A stretch of DNA of 29,704 bases from a virus, in the IMG/VR virus record IMGVR_UViG_3300048835_000050, positions 1 through 29,704 of that record, one strand, 5' to 3'. The notes beneath the pieces were generated by a model that searched no databases, was not told the origin of the DNA, and saw nothing but the letters and a program-made list of their open reading frames with translations. The translations under genes and the position numbers were made by a program. This document shows, one piece after another, positions 1-7,998 of this stretch (position 1 is its first letter; every line of letters starts with the position of its first letter).

Positions 1-1
1 C

Positions 2-355
2 ATGGCAGAACTTGTCCGGCTCCTGCAGGAAACCGGATGGCTCATGCAGTCCACCAAGTCCGTCAAGCTGGCCGCCGTCCGTGGCCACGCCTATTTCGCC
101 ACCCGAACAGGCGGCGGGTTCGCTCCGCGCTGCATCCTCTTCGGCAACATGACGCCCCGCCAGTGGCGGGCTCTCAAGGCTGTTCGGGACCGCATCGGAT
201 ACCAGTCCGCACACCGCGCAATCCGCGACGAACTCGCCACCTCCGAGGACGACGCAGCTGACATGCTGGCCTTCCTCTACTCGCTCGGATGGGTCGAACC
301 CGCGCCGGAAAAGGGGTTTCGCCTCTCCGATTCCGGCGCCATGGCGATGTTGTGA
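2..355 (+). CDS. Hypothetical protein, possibly truncated at its N-terminus by the window edge
   Basis: A 117-residue reading frame opens at the second base of the window, so the true start may lie upstream and no ribosome binding site can be judged. I do not recognise the family. The C-terminal half is helical and charged and ends in a short segment resembling a winged-helix wing (YSLGWVEPAPEKGFRLSDSG). This could fit a small DNA-binding protein, but that is a guess. It sits 7 bases upstream of the probable small terminase gene, reads in the same direction and has the same high third-position G+C, so it is likely the end of the preceding cluster or the first gene of the packaging operon. Confidence 0.6.
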   Translation: MAELVRLLQETGWLMQSTKSVKLAAVRGHAYFATRTGGGFAPRCILFGNMTPRQWRALKAVRDRIGYQSAHRAIRDELATSEDDAADMLAFLYSLGWVEPAPEKGFRLSDSGAMAML

Positions 356-362
356 ATCGAAC

Positions 363-890
363 ATGCACAATCGCGCATTCCTCGCCCGCATTGGACAACC
401 GCCCGGAGGCCCAGGGCGCGCAACGACATATGACCCGGAGAAGCATCCGCAGCGCGTCATGGAAATGGCTCAGGAAGGTGAGTTCCCCGAAGCCTGGGCG
501 GCCGACATCGGCGTGACCTATGGCACCTTTCGCGCCTGGTATCGCGACCACGAGGAGTTTCGCGACGCTTTCGAGGCGGCACGGCTCCTGCTCGAAACCT
601 ACTGGACGCGCGATCTGGTCAAGAACCGCGCAAACCCGGATGCACGGCCCGGCCTCTACACGCTCATCATGCGCCGCTTTGCCCACTACTACGGGCCTGC
701 CGCCCCCGACCTGTGGGGCTGGTTTGCAGGCAAGGATCCCGCGCCGTCCGCCACGCCAGCACCAGGCGCCGCACAAGCGGCCATGCCTGGCAATGATCAA
801 CCCGTGAACCAGACCGCATCCGCAGACCTCGAACGCCGCTTGGAGGAACTGCGCCGACGGCGAGCCGAAGCAGAAAAGGGGGCGCCATGA
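363..890 (+). CDS. Probable terminase small subunit
   Basis: This 175-residue protein has a helix-turn-helix-like segment near residues 25-65 (ERHPQ/KHPQRVMEMAQEG then WAADIGVTYGTFRAWYRDH). That arrangement is typical of small terminase subunits, which recognise phage DNA and regulate the large subunit. Residues after about 115 are Pro/Ala-rich, followed by a basic Glu/Arg helix (residues 150-172) that could be an oligomerisation or motor-contact tail. It lies two small genes upstream of the large terminase, the usual order, and its stop overlaps the next start as ATGA. The assignment rests on the DNA-binding pattern and position; no decisive signature is visible, so another small DNA-binding protein remains possible. 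Confidence 0.55.
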   Translation: MHNRAFLARIGQPPGGPGRATTYDPEKHPQRVMEMAQEGEFPEAWAADIGVTYGTFRAWYRDHEEFRDAFEAARLLLETYWTRDLVKNRANPDARPGLYTLIMRRFAHYYGPAAPDLWGWFAGKDPAPSATPAPGAAQAAMPGNDQPVNQTASADLERRLEELRRRRAEAEKGAP

Positions 891-1117
891 TTTCCGTGTC
901 TGACCACGCCATCGTCCGATACTTGGAGCGCGTAGGTGGTTTCGACATCGGCAGGTTGAAGCAGCAGATTGGAGACCGCGTCGAGGAAGCCGCCAAGGCT
1001 GGCGCACGCTCCGTCATCGTGGACGGGTTCGAGTTCATCATCGGGCGCGACAGCAACGGTCACCCGATCGTCGCAACCGTCCTGAGCCCGAACCAGCAGC
1101 GCAGGCGGAGGGCGTGA
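887..1117 (+). CDS. Small hypothetical phage protein
   Basis: A 76-residue protein whose ATG overlaps the preceding TGA by four bases, implying translational coupling. The sequence is compact: an N-terminal segment VSDHAIVRYLERVGGFDI, an amphipathic helix, then two or three short beta strands with an Arg-rich end (QQRRRRA). I have the impression that such small HAIVRYLERV proteins recur beside terminases in alphaproteobacterial prophages, but I cannot name a function. The basic C-terminus would allow nucleic acid contact. Its position between the probable small and large terminase genes suggests a packaging accessory role; that is inference. Confidence 0.65.
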   Translation: MISVSDHAIVRYLERVGGFDIGRLKQQIGDRVEEAAKAGARSVIVDGFEFIIGRDSNGHPIVATVLSPNQQRRRRA

Positions 1118-1365
1118 TGCTTGAGGCGCCCAAGGCCACGCTATCGCCCAATGGCAAGACGGTGCACCTGTCCCGCGGCGACTGGGCGGAGGCTTTTCCA
1201 GTGCAGCGCTTGGCAAGCCGCCTCGCCTTCTATCGCGGCCTGCGCGACCGGAGGCCGGTGAAGGAGATGGCGGGGCGTAACCACGACTGGCCAGGTGTCT
1301 ACGGCCCCGTCGTGGCGGCGCTCGAGCGTGTTGAGAAACTGGCGAAGGTTATGGGGGTGGGGTGA
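1114..1365 (+). CDS. Small hypothetical phage protein
   Basis: An 83-residue protein. GTG at 1114 gives a GTGA overlap with the preceding stop and ATG at 1117 is an equally good alternative; the difference is one residue. The sequence is basic and mostly helical (RLASRLAFYRGLRDRRPVKE) with no motif I can name. Its stop codon overlaps the first codons of the large terminase, so the two are probably translationally coupled. Base composition matches its neighbours. A role in packaging regulation is possible by context only. Confidence 0.6.
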   Translation: MMLEAPKATLSPNGKTVHLSRGDWAEAFPVQRLASRLAFYRGLRDRRPVKEMAGRNHDWPGVYGPVVAALERVEKLAKVMGVG

Positions 1366-2921
1366 TGATGCTCGACCCCAGCCTGATCGAAGAACTGGAA
1401 ATCCTCGAGGAACTGGACAAACGCCGGTCCCGCGAGGATTTCCTGGCCTTCTATCTGCGCATGACGGGGTTCCAGCCGCCGCGGCACGTCCGGCTGATCT
1501 GCCGCCTGATCCAGTCGATGGAGGAAGACCTGATCGACCGGGCGATGGTCTTTGCACCGCCGCGTCACGCCAAGACCCTTCTGTGCACCAAACTCGCGCC
1601 AGCCTGGATCATGGGGCGGCATCCGTCGGCCAAACTGATGTCCGTGGTGCACACCGCCGATTTCGCCGGGAAGACCGGACGCGCCGTCCGCAACCTCCTG
1701 CGTCATCCCGCTTGGCCCTTCGATGGCGTCTGTCTGGCAGAGGACAGCCAGGCGCGCGACCAGTGGGCAACGCCACAGGGCGGCGAGTACAACGGATTCG
1801 GGGCGACGGCGGGCAACCAGCACGGCAACCCGGCCGAATGGCTGTTCATGGATGACCTCGTGAAGGGTCGCAAGATCGCGATGTCGCCGAACATGCGGCA
1901 GGACATCTGGGAGAACTACACGACAGACCTTGTCTCGCGCCTGGAGGGTCGCGCCAAGCAGCTGATGGTCTTCACGCGCTGGCATCAGGACGATCCTGCA
2001 GGCCGCATTCTGGGCGAGGACTTCGACGGCCGAACTGGCTGGCACAAGGACCGCACCACAGGCGAACCTTGGTATGTTCTCTGCCTGCCTGCCGTGGCCG
2101 AGCGCGATGACGACCCCTTGAACCGCGCCCCCGGTGAGTGGCTTTGGCCGGAACGGTTTGGCGAGGATCGCTTGGGTGGCCGACGCAAGCGCGGCGGATG
2201 GGTCTGGTCCGCACTTTACCAGCAGCGCCCGAGCCCGGAAGAGGGCTTGATGTTCACGAAGGAGCACATCGCGCGCTTCGACTGGCACAAGATCGACCGA
2301 ACACGCCTGCAGTTCTACATCGCCTCCGACTATGCCGTCACGGCGGAAGGCGAGTCCGCTGAAGACCCGGACTACACCGTGCACATGGTCTGGGCGGTTG
2401 ATCCGGAGCACAACATCTACCTGATGGACATCTGGCGCGGCCGCACCTCGTCGGATGCCTGGGTTATGGCCTGGATCAAGCTGGTCCTGAAGTGGAAGCC
2501 CTTGCGCGCCTTCGAGGAGGCCGGGCAGATTCTGAAATCGGTCGGGCCCCTGATCAAGATCATGATGCAGAAGCACAGGGCTTTTACCGACCGGGTGCAG
2601 CTGACATCTACCACGGACAAGGCAACCCGCGCCCAAGCCCTGCTCGGGATGGCCGCCATGGGCATGATGTACCTACCCGAGCACAGCACCTTTCCGGCCC
2701 ACGCAAGGCCGCACCTGGACGCCTTCGAGCGCGAGTTGCTGCAGTTCCCGACGGCCAAGCATGACGACACCGTAGACGCCGCAACGCTCTTCGGGCGCGG
2801 CATTCATCGAGTCATCACGGGCGCGGCTCCGGGCCGGAAATCATCGTCGCCGCACGATGACACCCTCGATGACCTATTTTCCCGCCATGACGAAGAGATG
2901 GACCGGCGGGAGCGGCAATGA
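1362..2921 (+). CDS. terL: Terminase large subunit (packaging ATPase and nuclease)
   Basis: The 519-residue length is normal for the motor that cuts concatemeric DNA and pumps it into the prohead. An N-terminal ATPase domain shows a P-loop-like APPRHAKT at residues 65-72, a Walker B strand WLFMDD at 160-165 and a coupling motif FTRWHQDD at 204-211. The C-terminal RNase H-like nuclease carries acidic clusters at D323 (ASDYA), D356 (YLMDIWRG), E385/E386 and D468-D472 (KHDDTVDA), consistent with metal-binding residues. The P-loop has Ala where many relatives have Gly (PPRHGK). The last 30 residues are charged, ending in a stretch similar to a DDLF motif. It overlaps the portal gene by ATGA. Confidence 0.96.
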   Translation: MMMLDPSLIEELEILEELDKRRSREDFLAFYLRMTGFQPPRHVRLICRLIQSMEEDLIDRAMVFAPPRHAKTLLCTKLAPAWIMGRHPSAKLMSVVHTADFAGKTGRAVRNLLRHPAWPFDGVCLAEDSQARDQWATPQGGEYNGFGATAGNQHGNPAEWLFMDDLVKGRKIAMSPNMRQDIWENYTTDLVSRLEGRAKQLMVFTRWHQDDPAGRILGEDFDGRTGWHKDRTTGEPWYVLCLPAVAERDDDPLNRAPGEWLWPERFGEDRLGGRRKRGGWVWSALYQQRPSPEEGLMFTKEHIARFDWHKIDRTRLQFYIASDYAVTAEGESAEDPDYTVHMVWAVDPEHNIYLMDIWRGRTSSDAWVMAWIKLVLKWKPLRAFEEAGQILKSVGPLIKIMMQKHRAFTDRVQLTSTTDKATRAQALLGMAAMGMMYLPEHSTFPAHARPHLDAFERELLQFPTAKHDDTVDAATLFGRGIHRVITGAAPGRKSSSPHDDTLDDLFSRHDEEMDRRERQ

Positions 2922-5155
2922 AACCTGACATCGTGCCGATGGGTGCCGCACATGGCGAAGGCCAGGATGTGCAGCCCTTCGAGATCACGTCGCCGGAATT
3001 GCCCGACGAACCGCAGTCGGACGAAGAGGCTGCGGCCGGTGGCATCTCCGAAAACGCCAGGTTCTGGTCCGCACAGATCAGCGCGGCCCTGACATATGAA
3101 CGGCGGTTCCGCCAGGAAGCGCAGAACGCTGAGCGCCTGTACTTCGGCGGGGAACAGGATCCCGGCCAGATCGACAGTTCCGAAGCGCCGAAGATGAACA
3201 AGATCACGGACGAAACGGCATTCATCCACGCCAACATCGACGTGCTCAAGCCGATGGTCTTCTCTGAAACTCCGACACCGATCGTTACCCGCCGCTGGCG
3301 GGGGGACGGCAAGTCCGATGAGACCGACCTGATGGCGGCCGAGGCTGGCCAGCGCCTGGCTTCGTGGTTTCTCACGACGACAGACTTCGATTCAGCCATG
3401 GAAGCGGCCCGCGACGATTGGCTGATCGCAGGCAGAGGCACGGCGCGGGCTTTCTACCGCGCCGAGATCGGATCGGTCATCGAGTTTGACCCGATCACAC
3501 AGCAGGCGATCGAGGTTGAGCGCAAGTTGTCCGAGGAGGTGGTCCCGCGCCATATCGAGTGGCGCCGCGTTCTCTTCGCCCCTGGCCATAGCTTCGAGAC
3601 CACGCCATGGCTGGCGTTTGAAACCCCGATGACGCGCGCCCGTGCGTCCAAGCGCTTCCCGGATACGGTCCGGCAGATGTCTTTCACGCAGGCTGGGCTT
3701 GTAGGAAAGTCCACCGCCCCAGGCGACCAAGACCGCGAGCACCAGAACATGGGCGCCCCGGTGGACCAGAGCACCGAGTTGAACAACGACCCTTTCGACG
3801 TGGCTGTCGTCTGGGAAATCTGGGTGAAGGACAGCCGCCGCGTAATCTGGTGGTCTCCTGGCGCGCAACACATCATCCTCGACAAGCAGGATGACCCGCT
3901 CAACCTCGAGAAGTTCTTCCCTTGCCCGAAGCCGTTGCTGGCCACAACGCGCGGCAACACCCTGACGCCGCGCCCAGATGTGTCGTACTACGCCGAGCGC
4001 GCCAAGGAGATCGACATCGCCACGCGAAAGATGCGCGGTCTATTGGATGTTCTGGCAGTCGCTGGCCTCTTTCCCGGTGGCGAATCCGACGTGGTGAAGC
4101 GTCTGATGGATGGCAAGCACCAGCTTATTCCGGTGCAGTCGTGGATTTCGCTCATGGAAAAGGGCGGCACGGCCAATCTGATTCAGTGGCTGCCGCTCGA
4201 GGCCATCATCACCTGCATCAACGCTCTGTCGCTGATGCGCGAACAGGCGAAGCAGGCGATGTTCGAGGCTTCTGGCATCAGCGACATCATGCGGGCGCAG
4301 GGAGACCCGGCAGAAACCGCGACAGCGCAGCAACTGAAGGGCCGGTACGCAGGCATGCGGCTGGCCATCCGGCAACGCCGCATGGCCGTTTTTGCCCGCG
4401 ACCTTCTGCGGATCATGCTCGAGATCGCGCTGGAAATGTTCGACACCGACCGGCTGGCCGAAATCTGCGGCCTGGACATCCCGCTGACCGAGATGGAGCG
4501 CCAGCAGATACTGGCAGAGATCGCCGCGGCACAGGCGCAGTTCCAGCAGGCGATGCAGGTCTACCAGATCGCGGCGCAGCAGGCAGAACAGGCGGCCGCA
4601 TCTGGCGTTCAAGTGCCGCCCTTGCCGCCCCCTCCCGAGGAACCGAAGTTCGACCGCGTGCCGGAAACCTCTTGGGAGTTGGTGCACGAGCGCCTGCGCC
4701 GGGACTTTTCGCGCAAGATCACACTCTCGATCGAGACCGACAGCACCATCCTGGCCGACGAACAGGCGGACAAGGAGATGCGGGTCGAGTTCTTGTCTGC
4801 ATTCTCGACCTTCGTTCAGCAACTCCTGCCGTTGGCCGGGTCCGGCCAGTTCGACATGAAGACCGTCAAGGAACTGCTTCTGTTCGGCGTCCGCGCCTTC
4901 CCGAAGAGCCGGACGCTCGAAGGCATGATTGCGCAACTGCCCGACGAGCCACAGGGCCCGGCGCGCGAAGAAACGCAAGTGCAGGTCGCAAAGATCAGGG
5001 CCGAGACAGACCGCATGCTCAAAGAAATGGACCTTGCGGACAGCGAGGCCGAACGCGCCCACGAAATGCGCATGAAGGGCGTCCAGATGATTGCCGATGC
5101 GGCCACCAAGGCCGCAGAGCCTGATGAGCCACCGCCGCGGCCCGCAGCCGCCTGA
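2918..5155 (+). CDS. Portal protein (head-tail connector ring)
   Basis: A 745-residue protein following the large terminase with a four-base ATGA overlap. Portals form the dodecameric ring through which DNA enters and leaves the capsid. Family features visible are the N-terminal helix pattern around ENARFWSAQISAAL and NAERLYFGG, the segment ANIDVLKPMVFSETPTPIV, and a central region ending in a receptor-like PAETATAQQLKGRYAGMRL stretch, typical of large podoviral portals. Residues about 525-570 are Gln/Ala-rich and helical, resembling the long C-terminal barrel helices of P22-like portals, followed by a Pro-rich turn. The last 90 residues are charged helix. The size favours the podovirus/P22 style over the roughly 500-residue siphoviral type. 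Confidence 0.92.
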   Translation: MKPDIVPMGAAHGEGQDVQPFEITSPELPDEPQSDEEAAAGGISENARFWSAQISAALTYERRFRQEAQNAERLYFGGEQDPGQIDSSEAPKMNKITDETAFIHANIDVLKPMVFSETPTPIVTRRWRGDGKSDETDLMAAEAGQRLASWFLTTTDFDSAMEAARDDWLIAGRGTARAFYRAEIGSVIEFDPITQQAIEVERKLSEEVVPRHIEWRRVLFAPGHSFETTPWLAFETPMTRARASKRFPDTVRQMSFTQAGLVGKSTAPGDQDREHQNMGAPVDQSTELNNDPFDVAVVWEIWVKDSRRVIWWSPGAQHIILDKQDDPLNLEKFFPCPKPLLATTRGNTLTPRPDVSYYAERAKEIDIATRKMRGLLDVLAVAGLFPGGESDVVKRLMDGKHQLIPVQSWISLMEKGGTANLIQWLPLEAIITCINALSLMREQAKQAMFEASGISDIMRAQGDPAETATAQQLKGRYAGMRLAIRQRRMAVFARDLLRIMLEIALEMFDTDRLAEICGLDIPLTEMERQQILAEIAAAQAQFQQAMQVYQIAAQQAEQAAASGVQVPPLPPPPEEPKFDRVPETSWELVHERLRRDFSRKITLSIETDSTILADEQADKEMRVEFLSAFSTFVQQLLPLAGSGQFDMKTVKELLLFGVRAFPKSRTLEGMIAQLPDEPQGPAREETQVQVAKIRAETDRMLKEMDLADSEAERAHEMRMKGVQMIADAATKAAEPDEPPPRPAAA

Positions 5156-5179
5156 CACCAGCAAGCCAAGGAGCTTCGC

Positions 5180-5662
5180 ATGAAGACACCGACCTTTGAT
5201 TTTTCCATTGCGCTGGCGGCGCTGAAACGTGGCAAGCGCGTGGCGCGCGAGGGGTGGAACGGCAAGGGGATGTTCCTGTTCCTCGTCCCCGGCAGCACCT
5301 TCAAGGTGGACCGCGAGCCTTTGCTCTCGATCATGGGCGCAGGCACGCAGGTGCAATACCACGCCCACATCGACATGAAGACGGCGCAGGGCTACGTCGT
5401 GCCCTGGCTGGCATCCCAAGCCGACCTTCTGGCCGACGACTGGACGCTGGTCGAAGCCGTTTCCAGCGCCGTCCTCGCCTGCATCGAGGATTCGACCCGC
5501 ACCTATGTTGAGATCAGCCGGGCCACCCCGACCGAAGGCAGCATCGACCCTGTCAGGGTGATCGAGCAAACGGTTCGCCAAAGGCTTTCGGCGTCAACCC
5601 ACGACCTGCCGCCGAACCTGCGCGAACTCTGCGCCGAAGCCCTCTACAGGGCGGAGGGGTAG
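5180..5662 (+). CDS. tad2: DUF2829 / Tad2-like anti-Thoeris protein with C-terminal extension
   Basis: Residues 5-95 match the DUF2829 pattern closely: FSIALAALKRGKRVAREGWN, GKGMFLFLVPGSTFKVDR, HAHIDMKTAQGYVVPWLASQ and DLLADDWTLVE. Known members (Tad2) bind the cyclic ADP-ribose signal made by Thoeris defence and so block abortive death. All the conserved-looking aromatic and Asn/Gly positions of the REGWNGKGM block are present. Most members are about 90-100 residues; this one has a further 65 residues (about 96-160), largely helical (VRVIEQTVRQRLSAS), that I do not recognise. A good AAGGAG site lies upstream. It stands between portal and scaffold, an unusual place for a defence-blocking gene. 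Family membership is seen; ligand binding is inferred. Confidence 0.85.
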   Translation: MKTPTFDFSIALAALKRGKRVAREGWNGKGMFLFLVPGSTFKVDREPLLSIMGAGTQVQYHAHIDMKTAQGYVVPWLASQADLLADDWTLVEAVSSAVLACIEDSTRTYVEISRATPTEGSIDPVRVIEQTVRQRLSASTHDLPPNLRELCAEALYRAEG

Positions 5663-5665
5663 GCA

Positions 5666-6043
5666 ATGCGTAACCCCGCCCGCCTCATCAACCTCTCCAT
5701 CGGGTTGGTCCTGCTGCTGGCATGCGTCATACTGTTCCTGTCGGCAAAGCGCGCCCACCCGCACAGCGCACCATCCGGCTGGGCCTACGATCCCACATGC
5801 TGCAGCGGCTACGACTGCGCCCCGGCCCCGGTTGGCAGCGTCACAGCCACCCCAGAGGGTTGGCGCGTCCAGATCGAGCCGGGCGATCACCCGATGGTGC
5901 GAATCCTGCCTCTGGACGAGGTGGTGCCATACAGCGACCCGCGCATCCTGCCATCCGGTGACAGCCTGTTTCATGCGTGCGTCAGCGGCGCCCGCGGCGC
6001 AATCCTGTGCCTCTATGTGCCGGAGGGGCAGTACGGATCATGA
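5666..6043 (+). CDS. Membrane-anchored Cys-rich hypothetical protein
   Basis: A 125-residue protein with an N-terminal hydrophobic segment (residues 8-26, INLSIGLVLLLACVILFLS) after two basic residues, which looks like a signal anchor. A Cys in LLLAC is not in a convincing lipobox. The exported part contains a Cys cluster (DPTCCSGYDCAP at about 42-53) and two later Cys (HACVS, ILCLY), suggesting disulfides in the periplasm. I do not recognise a function. A strong GGAGG site overlaps the preceding gene end, and its stop overlaps the next start as ATGA. A membrane-facing role during infection or superinfection exclusion is possible but speculative. Confidence 0.75.
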   Translation: MRNPARLINLSIGLVLLLACVILFLSAKRAHPHSAPSGWAYDPTCCSGYDCAPAPVGSVTATPEGWRVQIEPGDHPMVRILPLDEVVPYSDPRILPSGDSLFHACVSGARGAILCLYVPEGQYGS

Positions 6044-6522
6044 CCCGCCTCGCCATGTCCGATCTGGGCGGGGAGTACGCCCGCATCTTCGGCGCTCAGC
6101 CCAAGGAGCGCGCACCGGGCCGATCACGACGCTGCAAGCACTGCGGCGACTGGCACCGCCTGGACGCCTGGCCACACAACTGCCGCGACGAGCGGCCGGC
6201 ACGCAACCACGATCTGGCATCCCCGCAGTTGGCCCCGAAGTTCGAGGAGTTCATAACCGGGAAGACCGAGACGGCCGAGTACATCGGCGATCGGAAGGCC
6301 AAGCGCGAGTTCATGGATCGACACGATCTGGTGGAATACGACGAGGGCGTGGCGCCGCCGCGCGAGCCGACCCATAAGGAGTGGCTTGAGGACTTTGTAC
6401 AGGACTTCAAGCGCGCCCAGCAGGAAGACCCGTTGAACCGCCCACCGATTGACCGCATCGGCGAAACCGACTTGGGGGAGGCTGAAGAGGTCGATCCAAC
6501 CGACATCGAGGTTTTCAAGTGA
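6040..6522 (+). CDS. Zn-knuckle hypothetical phage protein
   Basis: ATG at 6040 gives a 160-residue product and an ATGA overlap with the upstream stop; a longer in-frame start at 5977 exists but would overlap the previous gene by 67 bases. Residues about 32-48 contain CKHCGDWHRLDAWPHNC, a candidate Cys3/His zinc-binding knuckle. Proteins with this CxxCGxxHxxDAWPHNC pattern are, to my recollection, common beside portal and scaffold genes in alphaproteobacterial podoviruses, but their function is unknown. The remainder is acidic and helical, ending in Glu/Asp-rich residues. Its place just before the scaffold suggests a head-assembly role. Confidence 0.75.
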   Translation: MTRLAMSDLGGEYARIFGAQPKERAPGRSRRCKHCGDWHRLDAWPHNCRDERPARNHDLASPQLAPKFEEFITGKTETAEYIGDRKAKREFMDRHDLVEYDEGVAPPREPTHKEWLEDFVQDFKRAQQEDPLNRPPIDRIGETDLGEAEEVDPTDIEVFK

Positions 6523-6770
6523 CCGACAAGCCCACTGACAAACCAGAGGCGCTTTTGCCCGACGTGTACTCCGACGATACAGAGGTCCGCCGCCTATGGG
6601 AGGCCTTCAACCGACTCGGCGGGCAACTGATGTCCACGATCGACGCTGCCGTGAAAATGCGCACAGCCAGCCCGGCCGCGCAACGCGAGCGGCACAACGC
6701 GCGCCGCCACCTGCAGCAGGCCGGGCAGCACGCCATGAACGCCATCGGTTTCAACCGCAAGAACACCTGA
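6519..6770 (+). CDS. Small helical hypothetical protein
   Basis: An 83-residue protein starting with GTG in a GTGA overlap with the preceding stop. The sequence is predominantly helical (VRRLWEAFNRLGGQLMSTID, then a basic Arg/His/Gln-rich helix QRERHNARRHLQQAGQHAMN). The small size, the amphipathic N-terminal helix and the position directly upstream of the scaffold are reminiscent of small head-assembly accessory proteins. I cannot assign a family. Translation is probably coupled to the Zn-knuckle gene. Confidence 0.65.
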   Translation: MTDKPTDKPEALLPDVYSDDTEVRRLWEAFNRLGGQLMSTIDAAVKMRTASPAAQRERHNARRHLQQAGQHAMNAIGFNRKNT

Positions 6771-6788
6771 GCCAAGGAGCACAGCACC

Positions 6789-7964
6789 ATGCCGCCCATC
6801 GAAAACATTGACGACCAAGAGATCGACCGCGACGACCTTGGCGCCGTCTCTGACGACGAAGACGACATCCGCAACATCATCGCCAAGGCGCTTGCCGATC
6901 AGAAGGCGGGTGGTGGCAACGATGAGGACGAGCCGAGCCTTGAAGATCTGCCGGAAACCAAGGAAAACCCGGCTGTTTCGGTCGAGGAAGGTATCTCGCT
7001 GATCGAAAAGGCGGGGCGACCGGAAAAGCCTGCCGCCGCAAAGGCAGGCGAAGCGCAGGCCGATCAAGCGCCTGAAGCGAAGCCCGCCGAGGAAGAGGCG
7101 CGCGCCGCCAATTCGGATGACATGGACGGCCTGTTGGAGGGGCTGGATGCCGACCGGGCGCAAAAGATCAGGGACCGCATTGCCGCAGGCGGCGCGCTTT
7201 CCGGCCTCCTGACCGAGCGGAAGGACCAGTTGTCCGCCATCGCGGAAACGCCGGAGAAGGCCGTCGAGAACCTGCTTCACCTGCACAACTACGCCAACCA
7301 GAACCCCGACCAGTATCTGGCCTGGGCCGCATGGCAGTTGGGCGGCGAGAATGCCGCAGAGACGCTGACGAAGGCCGCAGCACATCTGGGCCTCAAGGTG
7401 GTCAAGGCTGAAGACGAAGACCCCTTCGAGGATGACCGCACCAGGCAGTTGCGGGCCGAGAATGAGGCGCTGCGCATGAAGGCCAACGGCGGCCGTCCGT
7501 TCGACTTTGGCCCGGACGTGCAGCCCGCAACGCCGCCCGATCCCCTGGCGGCATTCAAGGCCGAGAAGGGATCCGACGGAAAGCCCTTGCGGCCCCTTTG
7601 GGACGACTTGGCACCGATCATCGGGCAGCGCGCCTTGCAGCAGCGTACAGCGACCGGTGTACCCGTGACGACCGCCGATCTGGCCAAGATGTACGACGAG
7701 GAAGTCGGGAGGCTGGCGCAGAAGTTCCGATCAACCGCCACTGCGGCAAGCCAGAACCCCCTTGTCGCCGCACAGTCTGCCGCGCCTGTGGCAAACGATA
7801 ACGGCAAGAAACCTGCGGCCACCGCGCTCGACCGAGCAAGGGCGGCCAGCAATCACATAGACGGTGAGGGCCAAGGTGCCGATCGTCACTCCGCGCCGCC
7901 GCCCGACGGCAGCATCGCTGACCTTATCCGCTACAACATGCGGCGGATCGGCGAAGCCAGCTAA
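6789..7964 (+). CDS. Probable capsid scaffolding / assembly protein
   Basis: A 391-residue, strongly acidic protein placed immediately before the major capsid gene, as scaffolds are. The first 130 residues are Asp/Glu/Ala/Pro-rich and probably disordered. A helical middle (RAQKIRDRIAAGGALSGLL, then LHNYANQNPDQYLAWAAWQL at about 160-185) is followed by a charged helix near 210-230 and a Pro-rich tail, and the extreme C-terminus (IADLIRYNMRRIGEAS) is a basic amphipathic helix. P22-type scaffolds bind coat through such a basic C-terminal helix. AAGGAG lies about 10 bases before ATG. No protease domain is visible, so an external scaffold is favoured over a scaffold-protease fusion. Confidence 0.82.
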   Translation: MPPIENIDDQEIDRDDLGAVSDDEDDIRNIIAKALADQKAGGGNDEDEPSLEDLPETKENPAVSVEEGISLIEKAGRPEKPAAAKAGEAQADQAPEAKPAEEEARAANSDDMDGLLEGLDADRAQKIRDRIAAGGALSGLLTERKDQLSAIAETPEKAVENLLHLHNYANQNPDQYLAWAAWQLGGENAAETLTKAAAHLGLKVVKAEDEDPFEDDRTRQLRAENEALRMKANGGRPFDFGPDVQPATPPDPLAAFKAEKGSDGKPLRPLWDDLAPIIGQRALQQRTATGVPVTTADLAKMYDEEVGRLAQKFRSTATAASQNPLVAAQSAAPVANDNGKKPAATALDRARAASNHIDGEGQGADRHSAPPPDGSIADLIRYNMRRIGEAS

Positions 7965-7998
7965 GGCCACAAGCGCGGGCCGCTGATGAGGAAACATC

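Noticed and set aside
3922-5124. A 400-residue plus-strand alternative frame inside the portal gene
   Set aside because: Its product is Arg/Gly/Pro/His-rich (for example GRDRPHAQRNGPC), the usual look of a shadow frame. Portal codons keep the normal third-position bias here, unlike at 20514-21116.
4040-5581. A 513-residue minus-strand frame opposite the portal and Tad2-like genes
   Set aside because: It spans the boundary of two well-supported plus-strand genes, has Arg/Gly/His-rich composition and no ribosome site or motif; a shadow frame.
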